A stretch of 32,382 bases of DNA. Origin: Candidatus Collierbacteria bacterium (GTDB taxonomy: Bacteria; Patescibacteriota; Microgenomatia; UBA1400; MFAQ01). The notes below the pieces were generated by a model. The model was not told the DNA's origin. It was given only the letters and a program-made list of their open reading frames with translations, and did no database searches. Position numbers and translations under genes: made by a program. The stretch's first letter is position 1. Every line of letters starts with the position of its first letter. Shown piece after piece: positions 1 to 8,820 of the stretch. The stretch spans positions 1 to 32,382 of the forward strand of contig CAIQPO010000067.1 of the NCBI GenBank assembly GCA_903873735.1, read 5' to 3'.

Positions 1-462
1 ATGCTTGAAGATATCCCACTTTCGGGTACAGTCGACCGAATAGACCAGATAAGTGAAAGTAGCAAAAGCGTCAGAGTAATCGACTACAAAACCGGTAAGC
101 CAAGATCAAGAAATGAAATCGAGGGCAACAACAAAAATTCCACTGGTGACTACAAACGACAGCTCGTTTTCTACAAACTACTTGCTCAGCTAGATAGCTC
201 ATTCCATTATCAGGTTACAGAAACCGAGATTGATTTTATCGAACCATACACCACCGGTGAATTTAAAAAGGAAAATTTCAATCCTTCAGACGATGAAGTT
301 GGTGAACTTAAAAAACTAATAAAAACTGTTTTTGGCAAAATCAGGAATCATAGCTTTGAAAAAACTACCGACACTAAGGTTTGTCAGAAGTGCCCCTTAG
401 TTGATCATTGCTATCCTGAAGGTTTAGACGAAGCAGCTTCATTTGGAGAAGAAGTTCTCTAA
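1..462 (+). CDS. C-terminal fragment of a RecB/UvrD-associated PD-(D/E)XK nuclease (5'-truncated by window)
   Basis: LSGTVDRID...VIDYKTGKPRS is the RecB-nuclease D-(E/D)XK signature; C-terminal CQKCPLVDHC resembles the Cas4/AddB-type Fe-S cysteine cluster. Confidence 0.8.
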   Translation: MLEDIPLSGTVDRIDQISESSKSVRVIDYKTGKPRSRNEIEGNNKNSTGDYKRQLVFYKLLAQLDSSFHYQVTETEIDFIEPYTTGEFKKENFNPSDDEVGELKKLIKTVFGKIRNHSFEKTTDTKVCQKCPLVDHCYPEGLDEAASFGEEVL

Positions 463-464
463 TA

Positions 465-1223
465 CTATTTCCACACCCCTCTCATTTCCTCTGGAAGTGT
501 CAGTGCAAGTTTGTACATCAACTCTTCTACACTAGGATACACTTTTGGATCAGTCTGTGTGGTGACCTCACCCACAGATAATCGTACTCTTCTTCCAATA
601 TTTATAGTGTCTCGATCATACTTTCCTAAATAAGATACACCCACGGGGACATAAATTACCGGCGCTAGCATTCTACCTGCAGCCACTACGCCTGGTTGTG
701 CCAAAATCATCTCTCCTGTTTCGCTACGGTGTCCTTCTGGACTAATCATGAATCCAGTTGGGACTCCTTCTGACCTAAGTTGCTTAAGTCGTCGCATCAG
801 ATCCATATATGTAGATCTAGCTTGCTCTTCTGTATATCCATATTTTGGATTGTTTACCTGATACGACTGAATCACTCTAATTATTTCTACGCCACATTTT
901 TTTGCCATCTCCACCAAAAAAGAAAAACCTTTACTTTTGGGATCATCGGGATCAGTATGAGAAAAAGATGCTGGAGCAAGTAAATGCCTCGTGTGGTGCG
1001 GGTCAATCCTCTCAGCAATGTGTGCTGCTACTGCTGGATCGTTGTAGGAAATGTGATTGAAGTAAAGAATAAAGCTATACTCTCTATTCTCGTCTAAAAA
1101 TTCCCTTACTTCTGTGATTCTACTTTTTGTTTCGCTTCCAATCTCCGGGCAATAAAGCAAACGCGGCGTTCCGTCTAGTAATATTTTCCTGTTTAGGTCT
1201 TCAATACTAGCCATATTCGCCAA
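465..1223 (-). CDS. PlsC-like glycerolipid acyltransferase
   Basis: NHISYNDP matches an NHX4D-like motif and PEGHRS matches PEGTRS-like block of the LPLAT family. Confidence 0.6.
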   Translation of the reverse strand: MANMASIEDLNRKILLDGTPRLLYCPEIGSETKSRITEVREFLDENREYSFILYFNHISYNDPAVAAHIAERIDPHHTRHLLAPASFSHTDPDDPKSKGFSFLVEMAKKCGVEIIRVIQSYQVNNPKYGYTEEQARSTYMDLMRRLKQLRSEGVPTGFMISPEGHRSETGEMILAQPGVVAAGRMLAPVIYVPVGVSYLGKYDRDTINIGRRVRLSVGEVTTQTDPKVYPSVEELMYKLALTLPEEMRGVWK

Positions 1224-1224
1224 A

Positions 1225-1551
1225 TTATATCAGTTTGAATTTATGCCGAATTTTCTCAAAATTTACACACTTTCCGTTTTCAAATCTGACACCCTCTCTT
1301 TCAAGCAGCTTAATTTTTTCAGTGATTTTTACACCCACAATCTCACCACAAAAACCTCCGATTTTGCCACTTGCAGATACTACTCTATGACAGGGTACCT
1401 TTGGAGCAAATGGATTCTCTCGCAGAGCATTTCCCACCGCCCTAGCTCCACCACCCACTACTTTAGCCAAATCTCCATAAGTAGTTACCTCTCCCTGACT
1501 CACCTCCATTAGTTTTGAGTACACTTTGCTTTGGAATTCACTCATTTTCAT
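1225..1551 (-). CDS. ogt: Methylated-DNA--[protein]-cysteine S-methyltransferase (MGMT/Ogt or ATL family)
   Basis: PCHRVV active-site motif and GEVTTYGDLAKVVGGGARAVGNALRENP DNA-binding segment; start taken at MKMSEF. Confidence 0.85.
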   Translation of the reverse strand: MKMSEFQSKVYSKLMEVSQGEVTTYGDLAKVVGGGARAVGNALRENPFAPKVPCHRVVSASGKIGGFCGEIVGVKITEKIKLLEREGVRFENGKCVNFEKIRHKFKLI

Positions 1552-1572
1552 ACCTAAATCATAAAACAAAAA

Positions 1573-1591
1573 CCCACCCTAATAGGGTGGG
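1573..1591 (-). terminator. Rho-independent terminator downstream of the 1600..2091 gene
   Basis: CCCACCCT-AAT-AGGGTGGG followed on minus strand by TTTTTGTTTT. Confidence 0.7.
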
Positions 1592-1599
1592 TAAATTCA

Positions 1600-2091
1600 T
1601 TACCAAGGCCTGTTCCATATCAGTGAGTACATGAGGAATATCCCTGTACCCACCAAGACAAAGGCGTAAAAGGTTCGAGAAAAGGCTGAAGTGGCTACTG
1701 CATCACGCACTGCCCGGAAGCTTCCGTATGTGCTGCAGTACAGTCTGTAGCAGACCTCTATCATGGCGATTGTGGCGAAGATGTGAACCGCAAACACCGA
1801 AATTAGGAAGGCAATCTTGAGGATAATCCCACCGCCTTCGGCCGGCGTGGAAATAAGCAATCCAAATGACACCACTGCCGCAAGCCAGAAGCTGATTTTG
1901 CCAAGAAACAGCCAATGTGATCGCTCCGACAGCCAATCATCATTCTCTCTTACCCAATTTCGTGCCCATCCCAAAATCCCCATGGAGTAGGGTAATGTAA
2001 GCAGGATAAAAATCATCGGGTCCTTGGTCGTGTGATACATCCAAGCACCCAAAAGGTACATTATCGAGTTGAAAATGAGTAGACACACCAT
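1600..2091 (-). CDS. Hypothetical multi-pass membrane protein
   Basis: Several hydrophobic segments; SD-like GGGAG upstream of ATG; own terminator. Confidence 0.65.
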   Translation of the reverse strand: MVCLLIFNSIMYLLGAWMYHTTKDPMIFILLTLPYSMGILGWARNWVRENDDWLSERSHWLFLGKISFWLAAVVSFGLLISTPAEGGGIILKIAFLISVFAVHIFATIAMIEVCYRLYCSTYGSFRAVRDAVATSAFSRTFYAFVLVGTGIFLMYSLIWNRPW

Positions 2092-2214
2092 GGCAATCTA
2101 CTCCCTTCTAGTGGTTTTGGCACACATCAATCAATGTGCTGGCGGTCAAGCCTTTTCTGGATTATATCCCATATTCAGTATAAATGTCTAATATATAGGG
2201 TCAGTAATTTACAC

Positions 2215-2237
2215 AAAAAACCTCTCCGAGGGAGAGG
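2215..2237 (-). terminator. Rho-independent terminator of 2251..2505
   Basis: CCTCTCC-GAG-GGAGAGG followed by TTTTTT on minus strand. Confidence 0.75.
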
Positions 2238-2250
2238 TTCATCAAATCGA

Positions 2251-2505
2251 TTACCCAGCTGAAAGGAGCCATGCTGTCAGAAACGCAGTGGCTGCTGCTG
2301 AAGAAATCAAACCAAGAACAGTAAGAATAATCACCAGGGTACCAGAAACGGTGACATCGCCGGTGCTCCGGCCTCTTACTGCTGCCACTGTCTGTGAAGC
2401 AGCCCACAGGATCATTTTGATCGTCATGGAGAAGAGGTTGCCAATGCCAAAGAAGAGGCAAATAGCAGCAATGAAATAGAGTAAGACCGAAATCCAGAGA
2501 TACAT
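2251..2505 (-). CDS. Small hypothetical membrane protein (84 aa)
   Basis: Strong SD (GGAGG) before ATG; three hydrophobic stretches; own terminator. Confidence 0.6.
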   Translation of the reverse strand: MYLWISVLLYFIAAICLFFGIGNLFSMTIKMILWAASQTVAAVRGRSTGDVTVSGTLVIILTVLGLISSAAATAFLTAWLLSAG

Positions 2506-2593
2506 ATGTCCTCCAATGGAATGTGCTTGATCGGGTCAATCGAACGTAACAAGTATATCACCCAGCCACAATATTTTCAATATATAGGATAAA

Positions 2594-3784
2594 TTACTCT
2601 AAAAAAGTAATGGCAAAGCCTTTCTTTCCAGCTCTACCTGTTCTTCCGATTCTGTGAACATAATCCTCATAGGTTGCAGGTTGGTCGTAGTTGATTACAT
2701 GAGTAATGTCTTTTACATCAATTCCGCGAGCAGCTACATCAGTGGCAATCATCACCTTGATGTCGTTATTCTTAAACAGCCTCAAAGCCTGCTCTCTTTG
2801 CGATTGGCGTTTATCACCATGAATAGCATCCACAGCAAAACCGTCTTTCTTAAGAGTTTCGGCTAGCTTTTCTACACCCCATTTGGTTCTTCCAAATACC
2901 AATGCTTTTGATACGTGTTCGCTTCTAAGCAAATCCTTGAGCACTCCAATTTTGTTTCCAGAAGTTTTAATAACGTTCTGTTCCACATTTTGTGAGGTTG
3001 CTCCAGTTTTTACTGAAATCTTCATCGGATTGGTCATAAACTCACGAGCGATGTTTTCTACTCTATCGTCAATAGTGGCAGAGAATAGGAGAGTTTGTCT
3101 CTCTCTTGGCACGAAAGATAATAGCTTGGTGATTTCTTTTACGAAACCCATATCAAGCATTCTGTCTACCTCATCGAGCACCACTGTCTTTACATCATCA
3201 AATCTCAACACTCTTCTAGTGTGCAAATCAGCGACTCTTCCTGGTGTTCCAATTATGATGTGATGAGTTTTTCTCAAATCAAAGATTTGTCTTTGAATAT
3301 TGGAGCCTCCTATAAGGAGCACTGTCCAAATACCCATACCTTCAGACACTTTTCTGAATTCATCTCTAATTTGTACAGCCAATTCTCTAGTTGGGGCAAG
3401 AATCAATGCTCTGTGATTGGGGTTTTGCAAGAGCTTCTGGACGATAGGCAAGGCAAAAGCCATTGTCTTACCGGTTCCAGTATCTGCAAGTCCAATCAAA
3501 TCACCACCCTTAATAGTTAAGGGTAATGTTTTGTCTTGAATAGGAGTTGGTTTTTCCAGTCCTAAGTGGGTAAGTCTTTCCAAAATCTTGGAATCAAGAC
3601 TGTGATCCGCAAACTGACTAACCACCATATCTTCGATGTCATCAGCTTCTACAGCTGGTTTTACAAACAGCCTAGGATCTAGAGCTTTAGGCGCAAACCT
3701 AGCTCTTCTTTGAATATTATGATTTTGGCCATGGCCAAAATTTCGTGGTCCATTTTGACCACCAAACCTTCTTGGTTTAAACAT
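2594..3784 (-). CDS. DEAD-box ATP-dependent RNA helicase
   Basis: Q motif PTPIQ, ADTGTGKT, PTRELA, TPGR, VLDEVDRM, SAT, HRIGRTGRAG. Confidence 0.97.
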   Translation of the reverse strand: MFKPRRFGGQNGPRNFGHGQNHNIQRRARFAPKALDPRLFVKPAVEADDIEDMVVSQFADHSLDSKILERLTHLGLEKPTPIQDKTLPLTIKGGDLIGLADTGTGKTMAFALPIVQKLLQNPNHRALILAPTRELAVQIRDEFRKVSEGMGIWTVLLIGGSNIQRQIFDLRKTHHIIIGTPGRVADLHTRRVLRFDDVKTVVLDEVDRMLDMGFVKEITKLLSFVPRERQTLLFSATIDDRVENIAREFMTNPMKISVKTGATSQNVEQNVIKTSGNKIGVLKDLLRSEHVSKALVFGRTKWGVEKLAETLKKDGFAVDAIHGDKRQSQREQALRLFKNNDIKVMIATDVAARGIDVKDITHVINYDQPATYEDYVHRIGRTGRAGKKGFAITFLE

Positions 3785-3938
3785 TTTATAGTGGGGAGGA
3801 TATTGCCTCTCCAGATGTCCTTTAGAAAAATCAAGTAAGACAACTGGGAGCCGTCAAACAAGTGAGCATAAAATCGCTCGCTCTAAGAACAATATAGGGT
3901 ATTGTATCACAACATAATCAATATTTCAAAATTAGCCA

Positions 3939-3962
3939 CAAAAAACCGGGACTGGCCCGGTT
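3939..3962 (-). terminator. Rho-independent terminator of 3971..4462
   Basis: ACCGGG-CCAGT-CCCGGT then TTTTT on minus strand. Confidence 0.75.
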
Positions 3963-3970
3963 GATGATTA

Positions 3971-4462
3971 CTACACTTTTTCCAAATAACCCAGTTCCAC
4001 AAGCTGGTTGATCATCGCCTGCATTTCTTGGGTGATTTTGTCTTCGGCGTATGCCAAGGCATAGAGCTCTATGACAAATACCATGAGCATATTCTTGTGG
4101 TCGTACCACAGACTTTGATCCATCTGTGCCCTGGTAATGCCGTTTAGGTAGGTGATCAACATGTCTACCCGGGTGCTAATCGATGAGGCTTCGGGGATGG
4201 AGTTTCTAAACGGTTTGAGTGATACCCTTTCGCAAAAGGCGCGGATCGTAGCATTACTCTCGCATACTTCAGATTCCAAAAACGCCTTGCGAATGACCAT
4301 CAAGACTGCCGATGGAATTCCCCGGGCAAAGTCCTTTTGGATAATGAGTTTCAGAGGGGACTTTGTCCCATTGTTAACCAAACCAACACCACAATAATTA
4401 CATTGTGTATCTGTGATCTTGGCAGGTCCTCCACAGTTTGGGCAAAATACAGCGGTAAGCAT
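3971..4462 (-). CDS. Zinc-ribbon hypothetical protein
   Basis: N-terminal CPNCGGPAKITDTQCNYCG; SD AGGAGA before ATG; own terminator. Confidence 0.6.
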   Translation of the reverse strand: MLTAVFCPNCGGPAKITDTQCNYCGVGLVNNGTKSPLKLIIQKDFARGIPSAVLMVIRKAFLESEVCESNATIRAFCERVSLKPFRNSIPEASSISTRVDMLITYLNGITRAQMDQSLWYDHKNMLMVFVIELYALAYAEDKITQEMQAMINQLVELGYLEKV

Positions 4463-4639
4463 AATGGCATCTCCTATTATGTTTGTCTAAAAGTGCACGT
4501 TTAGTTATTATAGCATAGATTATAGGATGACAAACAATAAAAAAGGGTGGGTTTGCCTTAAAACACAAGCTCCCGTATATGCTTATTACAAAAATAAACA
4601 AGTCAATCGAGGCATATATAATCGAATTAACTCAATACC

Positions 4640-5320
4640 ATGAAATATCACTACGACGAACTTAATCGAAATCCATTTGAGTCACACATGCTCGCAATTG
4701 ACTCAATTAAATCAAATACTAGTATTTTGGATATTGGATGTGCCACTGGTTATTTTGCTAAAGAGCTAGCTAAAAAGGGCTGTGAAACATATGGCGTTGA
4801 TAAGGATAGAATTGCCCTAAAAAAAGCTTCAAAATACTGTAAAGAAGTCATCCAGTGTGATCTAGACAATATCAAGATTTGCCACGCTCCCAAGAAACAC
4901 TTCGATTATGTTCTGATGCTTGATGTTTTAGAGCATCTTCAAAATCCAAAACTAGCTATTTCCCAAGTAGGAAAATTTTTGAAAAAAGATGGAAGATTGG
5001 TTGTTTCAGTTCCAAATATTGCTCATGCGTCTATAAGATGGGGTCTGCTTAAGGGAGATTTTGACTATACAAACACTGGAATTCTAGACTCTACCCATGT
5101 CCACTTCTACACCCTAAAAAGTATTTCCAGACTTCTTGAAAAGGAGGGGTTTAGGATATTGAAAATCAAACCCACAAACGGAATGTGCAAGGTTCCCTTC
5201 TTGTATAAAATTACCGATAGATTGCCAGCTACCTGGCAATACAAACTCGTCCAGAAATTTCCAAATTTATTTGCATACCAATTTATTATTATCTCTCGCC
5301 CAATCAAGCCCTTAAAGTGA
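4640..5320 (+). CDS. Class I SAM-dependent methyltransferase
   Basis: ILDIGCATGYFAKELAKKG motif I and MLDVLEHLQNP. Confidence 0.9.
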   Translation: MKYHYDELNRNPFESHMLAIDSIKSNTSILDIGCATGYFAKELAKKGCETYGVDKDRIALKKASKYCKEVIQCDLDNIKICHAPKKHFDYVLMLDVLEHLQNPKLAISQVGKFLKKDGRLVVSVPNIAHASIRWGLLKGDFDYTNTGILDSTHVHFYTLKSISRLLEKEGFRILKIKPTNGMCKVPFLYKITDRLPATWQYKLVQKFPNLFAYQFIIISRPIKPLK

Positions 5321-6678
5321 AAAAAATTAAATTTTTGCTCATAAATGCTATAGATATCTCAAAGTCATTGCAAACTTCTCTGCCACCGCTCGGTCTTGGA
5401 TATTTGGCATCTTCTCTTAGAAGAAAATATGGTGAAAAACTAATTAAGTTTAAAATTATTGATCGTGATGTTCTACAAGAAATCCAAAATTTTAAACCAG
5501 ACCTCGTTGGGATTACCTGTGTTTCTCAAAATTATAACTATGCAAAAGAATACGCTCATGCCGCCAGGCGTTTCAAAGTACCAGTAATTATTGGTGGTAT
5601 TCATATTACCGTTCTACCAAACACCCTATCGAAGGATATGGATGTCGCAGTCCTGGGAGAAGGAGAAGAAACGATTCTAGACCTCTTTGATGTTTTCATC
5701 CAAACGCGAAAATTTTCTCCAAAAAATCTGAAAAGCATCAGAGGCATCGCATACAGAGACGCAGGAAAAATCATCCAAAATGAAAAAAGACCACCGATAT
5801 CCGACATGGACTCAATTCCACTCCCAGCAAGAGATTTAATGAAGATAGAAAAATGTACCCATGTGTTTTCATCAAGAGGTTGTCCTTATCGCTGCGTGTT
5901 TTGTGCCTCATCGAGATTTTGGAATAGTACCAGATTTTTTTCTGCAGAATATGTTGTCAAAGAAATTAAATACTTATACGAAAATTATGGTGTTAGGGAA
6001 ATCGACTTCTGGGATGACTTGTTTATTGTCAACCGCCAAAGGATAAAAAACATTATCAAGCTACTAAAAGAAGAAAACTTACTTGGAAAGCTTAGATTTA
6101 GCTGCGCAGTACGATCAAACCTGATAGATGAAAACATGGCATCACTACTTAAGGAACTTAATGTGAAGGGTGTATCGATGGGTCTAGAATCAGGGACACC
6201 TGAAATATTAAATTTCCTAAAAGGTCATACTGTAAAAATTGAGGATCACAAACGAGCAATTCGAATATTTAAAGAAAATGGAATAGAGCCTAGTGCCTCA
6301 TTTATTATTGGATCTCCTCAAGAGACAAGAGAACAAATAATGAATACCTTCAACTTCATCCGAGAGAGTAAACTAAGAGGTTTTGGGGTGTATGTCCTCA
6401 CACCACTACCGGGGACACCAATCTGGGATTACGCTAAAGAAAAAGGCTTTGTGGATGAGAAAATAGATTGGAGCAGATTGAATGTTGAGTTTATGGATAA
6501 TCATCAAGATGCAATTATTCTCTCAGAAACTCTTTCAAGGGACGAAATATATGAAATGATGCGCAAATTCAAAGCGGAGCAAAAACGAAGAGAAATTCTA
6601 GATTATGTAAAGCATCCAAAAAATATACTCCGTAAAGCATACCACCAGGCAAAAAAATATCTTTCTGTCAATTCCTAA
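5317..6678 (+). CDS. B12-binding-domain radical SAM protein
   Basis: N-terminal PPLGLGYLASSLRR...IIGGIHITVLP B12-binding style domain; RGCPYRCVFC CX3CX2C cluster; GTG start overlapping the upstream TGA. Confidence 0.93.
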   Translation: MKKIKFLLINAIDISKSLQTSLPPLGLGYLASSLRRKYGEKLIKFKIIDRDVLQEIQNFKPDLVGITCVSQNYNYAKEYAHAARRFKVPVIIGGIHITVLPNTLSKDMDVAVLGEGEETILDLFDVFIQTRKFSPKNLKSIRGIAYRDAGKIIQNEKRPPISDMDSIPLPARDLMKIEKCTHVFSSRGCPYRCVFCASSRFWNSTRFFSAEYVVKEIKYLYENYGVREIDFWDDLFIVNRQRIKNIIKLLKEENLLGKLRFSCAVRSNLIDENMASLLKELNVKGVSMGLESGTPEILNFLKGHTVKIEDHKRAIRIFKENGIEPSASFIIGSPQETREQIMNTFNFIRESKLRGFGVYVLTPLPGTPIWDYAKEKGFVDEKIDWSRLNVEFMDNHQDAIILSETLSRDEIYEMMRKFKAEQKRREILDYVKHPKNILRKAYHQAKKYLSVNS

Positions 6679-6761
6679 GCAAAATTATCTTTATAAAAGT
6701 TCAACGCTATAGAAAATAATATGCTAATTAACACAGATTTAACTATATAAAGACCTATAGG

Positions 6762-6790
6762 TTGAAATTTAAGGATTTATATAGTATATT
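6762..6790 (+). promoter_or_regulatory. Sigma70-type promoter for 6844..7173
   Basis: TTGAAA - 17 nt - TATATT. Confidence 0.6.
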
Positions 6791-6843
6791 AATGTATCCT
6801 GAAAAATAAGTAGTACTTTAACCAAAAAAATGGGATTTAGACA

Positions 6844-7173
6844 ATGAGCACTGGAATCGAATATCTGCAAACTCACGCCCGGCTGAAGCAGGTTGCTATT
6901 AAAGAGCTAGGTGAAATGGCAATTGGAGGCCAGCCCTACTCATATTTCATGGGGCTTGCACGACAAACTTCGGAAGCCACGGGCATCAAAAACCCCAAAA
7001 TCATGCTCGCTATCACTTTCAAGCCTGGTATGAGCCCTGTCGGGACACCTGAAATCGTGTATCCTATTGCAGACTTCGAATGGGATGCATTCGTTGCTGA
7101 TATCAAATCCTACTGCGCCATGAACCCAACTGTCTGGGTAGTAGACGGTGATAAGTATACTGCCCCAATTTAA
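6844..7173 (+). CDS. Hypothetical protein (109 aa)
   Basis: Intact ORF framed by a promoter and a strong terminator. Confidence 0.6.
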   Translation: MSTGIEYLQTHARLKQVAIKELGEMAIGGQPYSYFMGLARQTSEATGIKNPKIMLAITFKPGMSPVGTPEIVYPIADFEWDAFVADIKSYCAMNPTVWVVDGDKYTAPI

Positions 7174-7177
7174 CCAA

Positions 7178-7220
7178 CCCCTTCAACAGAAGACCCTCTT
7201 CTCTTGAAGGGGATTTTTTT
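7178..7220 (+). terminator. Rho-independent terminator
   Basis: CCCCTTCAA...TTGAAGGGG (with inner AGAAG/CTTCT) then TTTTTTT. Confidence 0.85.
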
Positions 7221-7465
7221 GACATAATTTTCACTCACATAATACCAGTTATATAAATATACATTCCCAAATGAATTTACTAACAAAAAATCTCTCGGCA
7301 AGCGAGAGACTTTTCATTGTGACCCCGGCGGGATTCGTCTTCAGTCGAATTATGTTCGCTTCAGGACCCGGCTCGACAGGTTCGTTACGAAACTGTCTCC
7401 GCCATGTTCTCATCCCGCTGCTATTACAAACAAAAAAGTTTGGACAAGCCAAACTCTTTTATTTG

Positions 7466-7539
7466 TGACCCCGGCGGGATTCGAACCCGCGATCTATTGG
7501 ATGAGAACCAATTATCCTAGACCACTAGACGACGGGGCC
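7466..7539 (-). tRNA. tRNA-Glu (CTC anticodon)
   Basis: Minus-strand GGCCCCG...CGGGGTC-A acceptor, ATTGG-TTCTCAT-CCAAT anticodon arm with CTC, GCGGGTTCGAATCCCGC T-arm. Confidence 0.95.
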
Positions 7540-7594
7540 AAAGATCGAGCCCTTATATTCTACCAAAGACAAGCACATTTTTGGTGGGGGAAAC

Positions 7595-7623
7595 TTGACA
7601 AGTATAGCCAATAAATGTAAAAT
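7595..7623 (+). promoter_or_regulatory. Consensus sigma70-type promoter driving a candidate small RNA
   Basis: TTGACA - 17 nt - TAAAAT. Confidence 0.7.
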
Positions 7624-7629
7624 ACCAAT

Positions 7630-7706
7630 CGATTCTTGAATTACCTCGCTGAAATTCGAAACCTGCCCGGTTTCCATTTAATAGCCTACGAGGCTAATTT
7701 TTTTTT
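7630..7706 (+). ncRNA. Candidate small non-coding RNA
   Basis: Downstream of consensus promoter; hairpins GAATT/AATTC and GAAACC/GGTTTC, then terminator TAGCC-TACGA-GGCTA + T9; no substantial ORF. Confidence 0.55.
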
Positions 7707-7730
7707 GAATGAACCAGTTGTATTTGATTG

Positions 7731-7758
7731 TTGACAATATCAAAACAACCTTTATATT
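7731..7758 (+). promoter_or_regulatory. Promoter for greA
   Basis: TTGACA - 16 nt - TATATT. Confidence 0.65.
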
Positions 7759-7796
7759 TAATAACTATTGTCAAAAATAATTGCTAAAAAAATTAT

Positions 7797-8267
7797 ATGA
7801 AACAAGACAATCAGAGAGTTCAAATGACGCCAGTTGGCTACAACCAGCTAGTCGATGAGCTCAAACAACTAGAAAACATCAAGCTTCCTGAAGCTATTGA
7901 TCGCGTGGCAAAAGCCCGTGAATTTGGTGATCTCTCCGAGAACGCCGAATATCACTCAGCCAAAGACGACCTTTCAGCCCTTGAGGGTAGAATTGATGAG
8001 CTAAAAGACATAATCGCCAGGGTTCAAGTTGTTGACCTTAAAAAAGGTGACAGTGAGGTAACCATTGGCTCCACCGTTCACATCGAAGTTAATGGTTCAG
8101 AACATCAATTCACCATCGTAGGTGAGTGGGAAGCTGATCCAGCTGCTAAAAAAATCAGCCATGAATCTCCTCTTGGTAAAGCTCTAATGGGAAGGAAAGT
8201 CGGAGATGTAGTTGAAGTTGAAGCTCCTGCTGGAAAAATCTCATACAAAGTGAATCAAGTTAAATAA
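7797..8267 (+). CDS. greA: Transcription elongation factor GreA
   Basis: AREFGDLSENAEYHSAKDDLSALEGRI coiled-coil and C-terminal FKBP-like domain. Confidence 0.97.
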   Translation: MKQDNQRVQMTPVGYNQLVDELKQLENIKLPEAIDRVAKAREFGDLSENAEYHSAKDDLSALEGRIDELKDIIARVQVVDLKKGDSEVTIGSTVHIEVNGSEHQFTIVGEWEADPAAKKISHESPLGKALMGRKVGDVVEVEAPAGKISYKVNQVK

Positions 8268-8285
8268 TAACTAACAGTTCTAAAA

Positions 8286-8311
8286 AAGGCGGCGAATAGC
8301 CGCTTTTTTTG
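8286..8311 (+). terminator. Rho-independent terminator of greA
   Basis: GCGGC-GAATA-GCCGC followed by TTTTTTT. Confidence 0.8.
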
Positions 8312-8337
8312 ACTAAACACAAGTTTGAAAGTATAAT
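8309..8337 (+). promoter_or_regulatory. Promoter for the 8389..8751 lipoprotein
   Basis: TTGACT - 17 nt - TATAAT, immediately after the greA terminator. Confidence 0.7.
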
Positions 8338-8388
8338 ATAGGATATCAGTTATCCACGAAAGTGGCGCACCTTTGGAGTATTAAATAG

Positions 8389-8751
8389 ATGAAACACATT
8401 CCATTGCTGATTTTAGTTTTGTTTGTGGCTGTTTTTGGCCTTGCCTGTTCTCCACAAGATCAATCAACTACGGCATTGTCCAAAGTCTATCTCGCAGATT
8501 GTTACCAGTTCAAGCTTGAGAATTCTCCCCCAGGCTGCGTCGAGCAGTTGGTTGATAGTTATCTTGTTGTTGTTCTAAGCTCTGGAGTCATCCAAGAAAA
8601 ACAACCCGCGCTCATCGGAGAAAAAGGTGAAAAGACAGTATTTGTCGGCCAAGAAGAAGAAAAGTTGATATTCTTTGTCGATGGTCCAGTTAAATCAAAT
8701 AAGTGGACAATTACAACCGACAAGCAGATCTTCATTTTTAATACCAAATAG
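8389..8751 (+). CDS. Predicted small lipoprotein
   Basis: Signal peptide with lipobox FGLACS. Confidence 0.7.
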   Translation: MKHIPLLILVLFVAVFGLACSPQDQSTTALSKVYLADCYQFKLENSPPGCVEQLVDSYLVVVLSSGVIQEKQPALIGEKGEKTVFVGQEEEKLIFFVDGPVKSNKWTITTDKQIFIFNTK

Positions 8752-8762
8752 TCAAACAAACT

Positions 8763-8787
8763 ACCCTAATACAGGGTGGTTTTTTTA
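8763..8787 (+). terminator. Terminator of 8389..8751
   Basis: ACCCT-AATAC-AGGGT then GG and a T7 run. Confidence 0.6.
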
Positions 8788-8794
8788 CATAAAA

Positions 8795-8814
8795 AAGCCC
8801 GCATGAAGCGGGCA
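8795..8814 (-). terminator. Terminator of 8821..9093
   Basis: GCCCGC-TTCAT-GCGGGC then TTTTTT on minus strand. Confidence 0.75.
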
Positions 8815-8820
8815 TTCGTC

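Noticed and set aside
2201-2539. 112-aa minus ORF overlapping 2251..2505
   Set aside because: Runs through the terminator and lacks an SD; the 84-aa frame has SD and TM pattern.
2654-3520. Plus-strand ORFs opposite the DEAD-box helicase
   Set aside because: Shadow ORFs antisense to conserved helicase motifs.
7271-7468. ORFs over the tRNA-like element (7271..7468 + and 7249..7452 -)
   Set aside because: They read through terminator-like hairpins and the tRNA-derived repeat; no protein-like features.
7319-7486. tRNA attachment-site direct repeat of an integrated element
   Set aside because: Only ~130 bp lies between the copies and no integrase or mobile gene is present.
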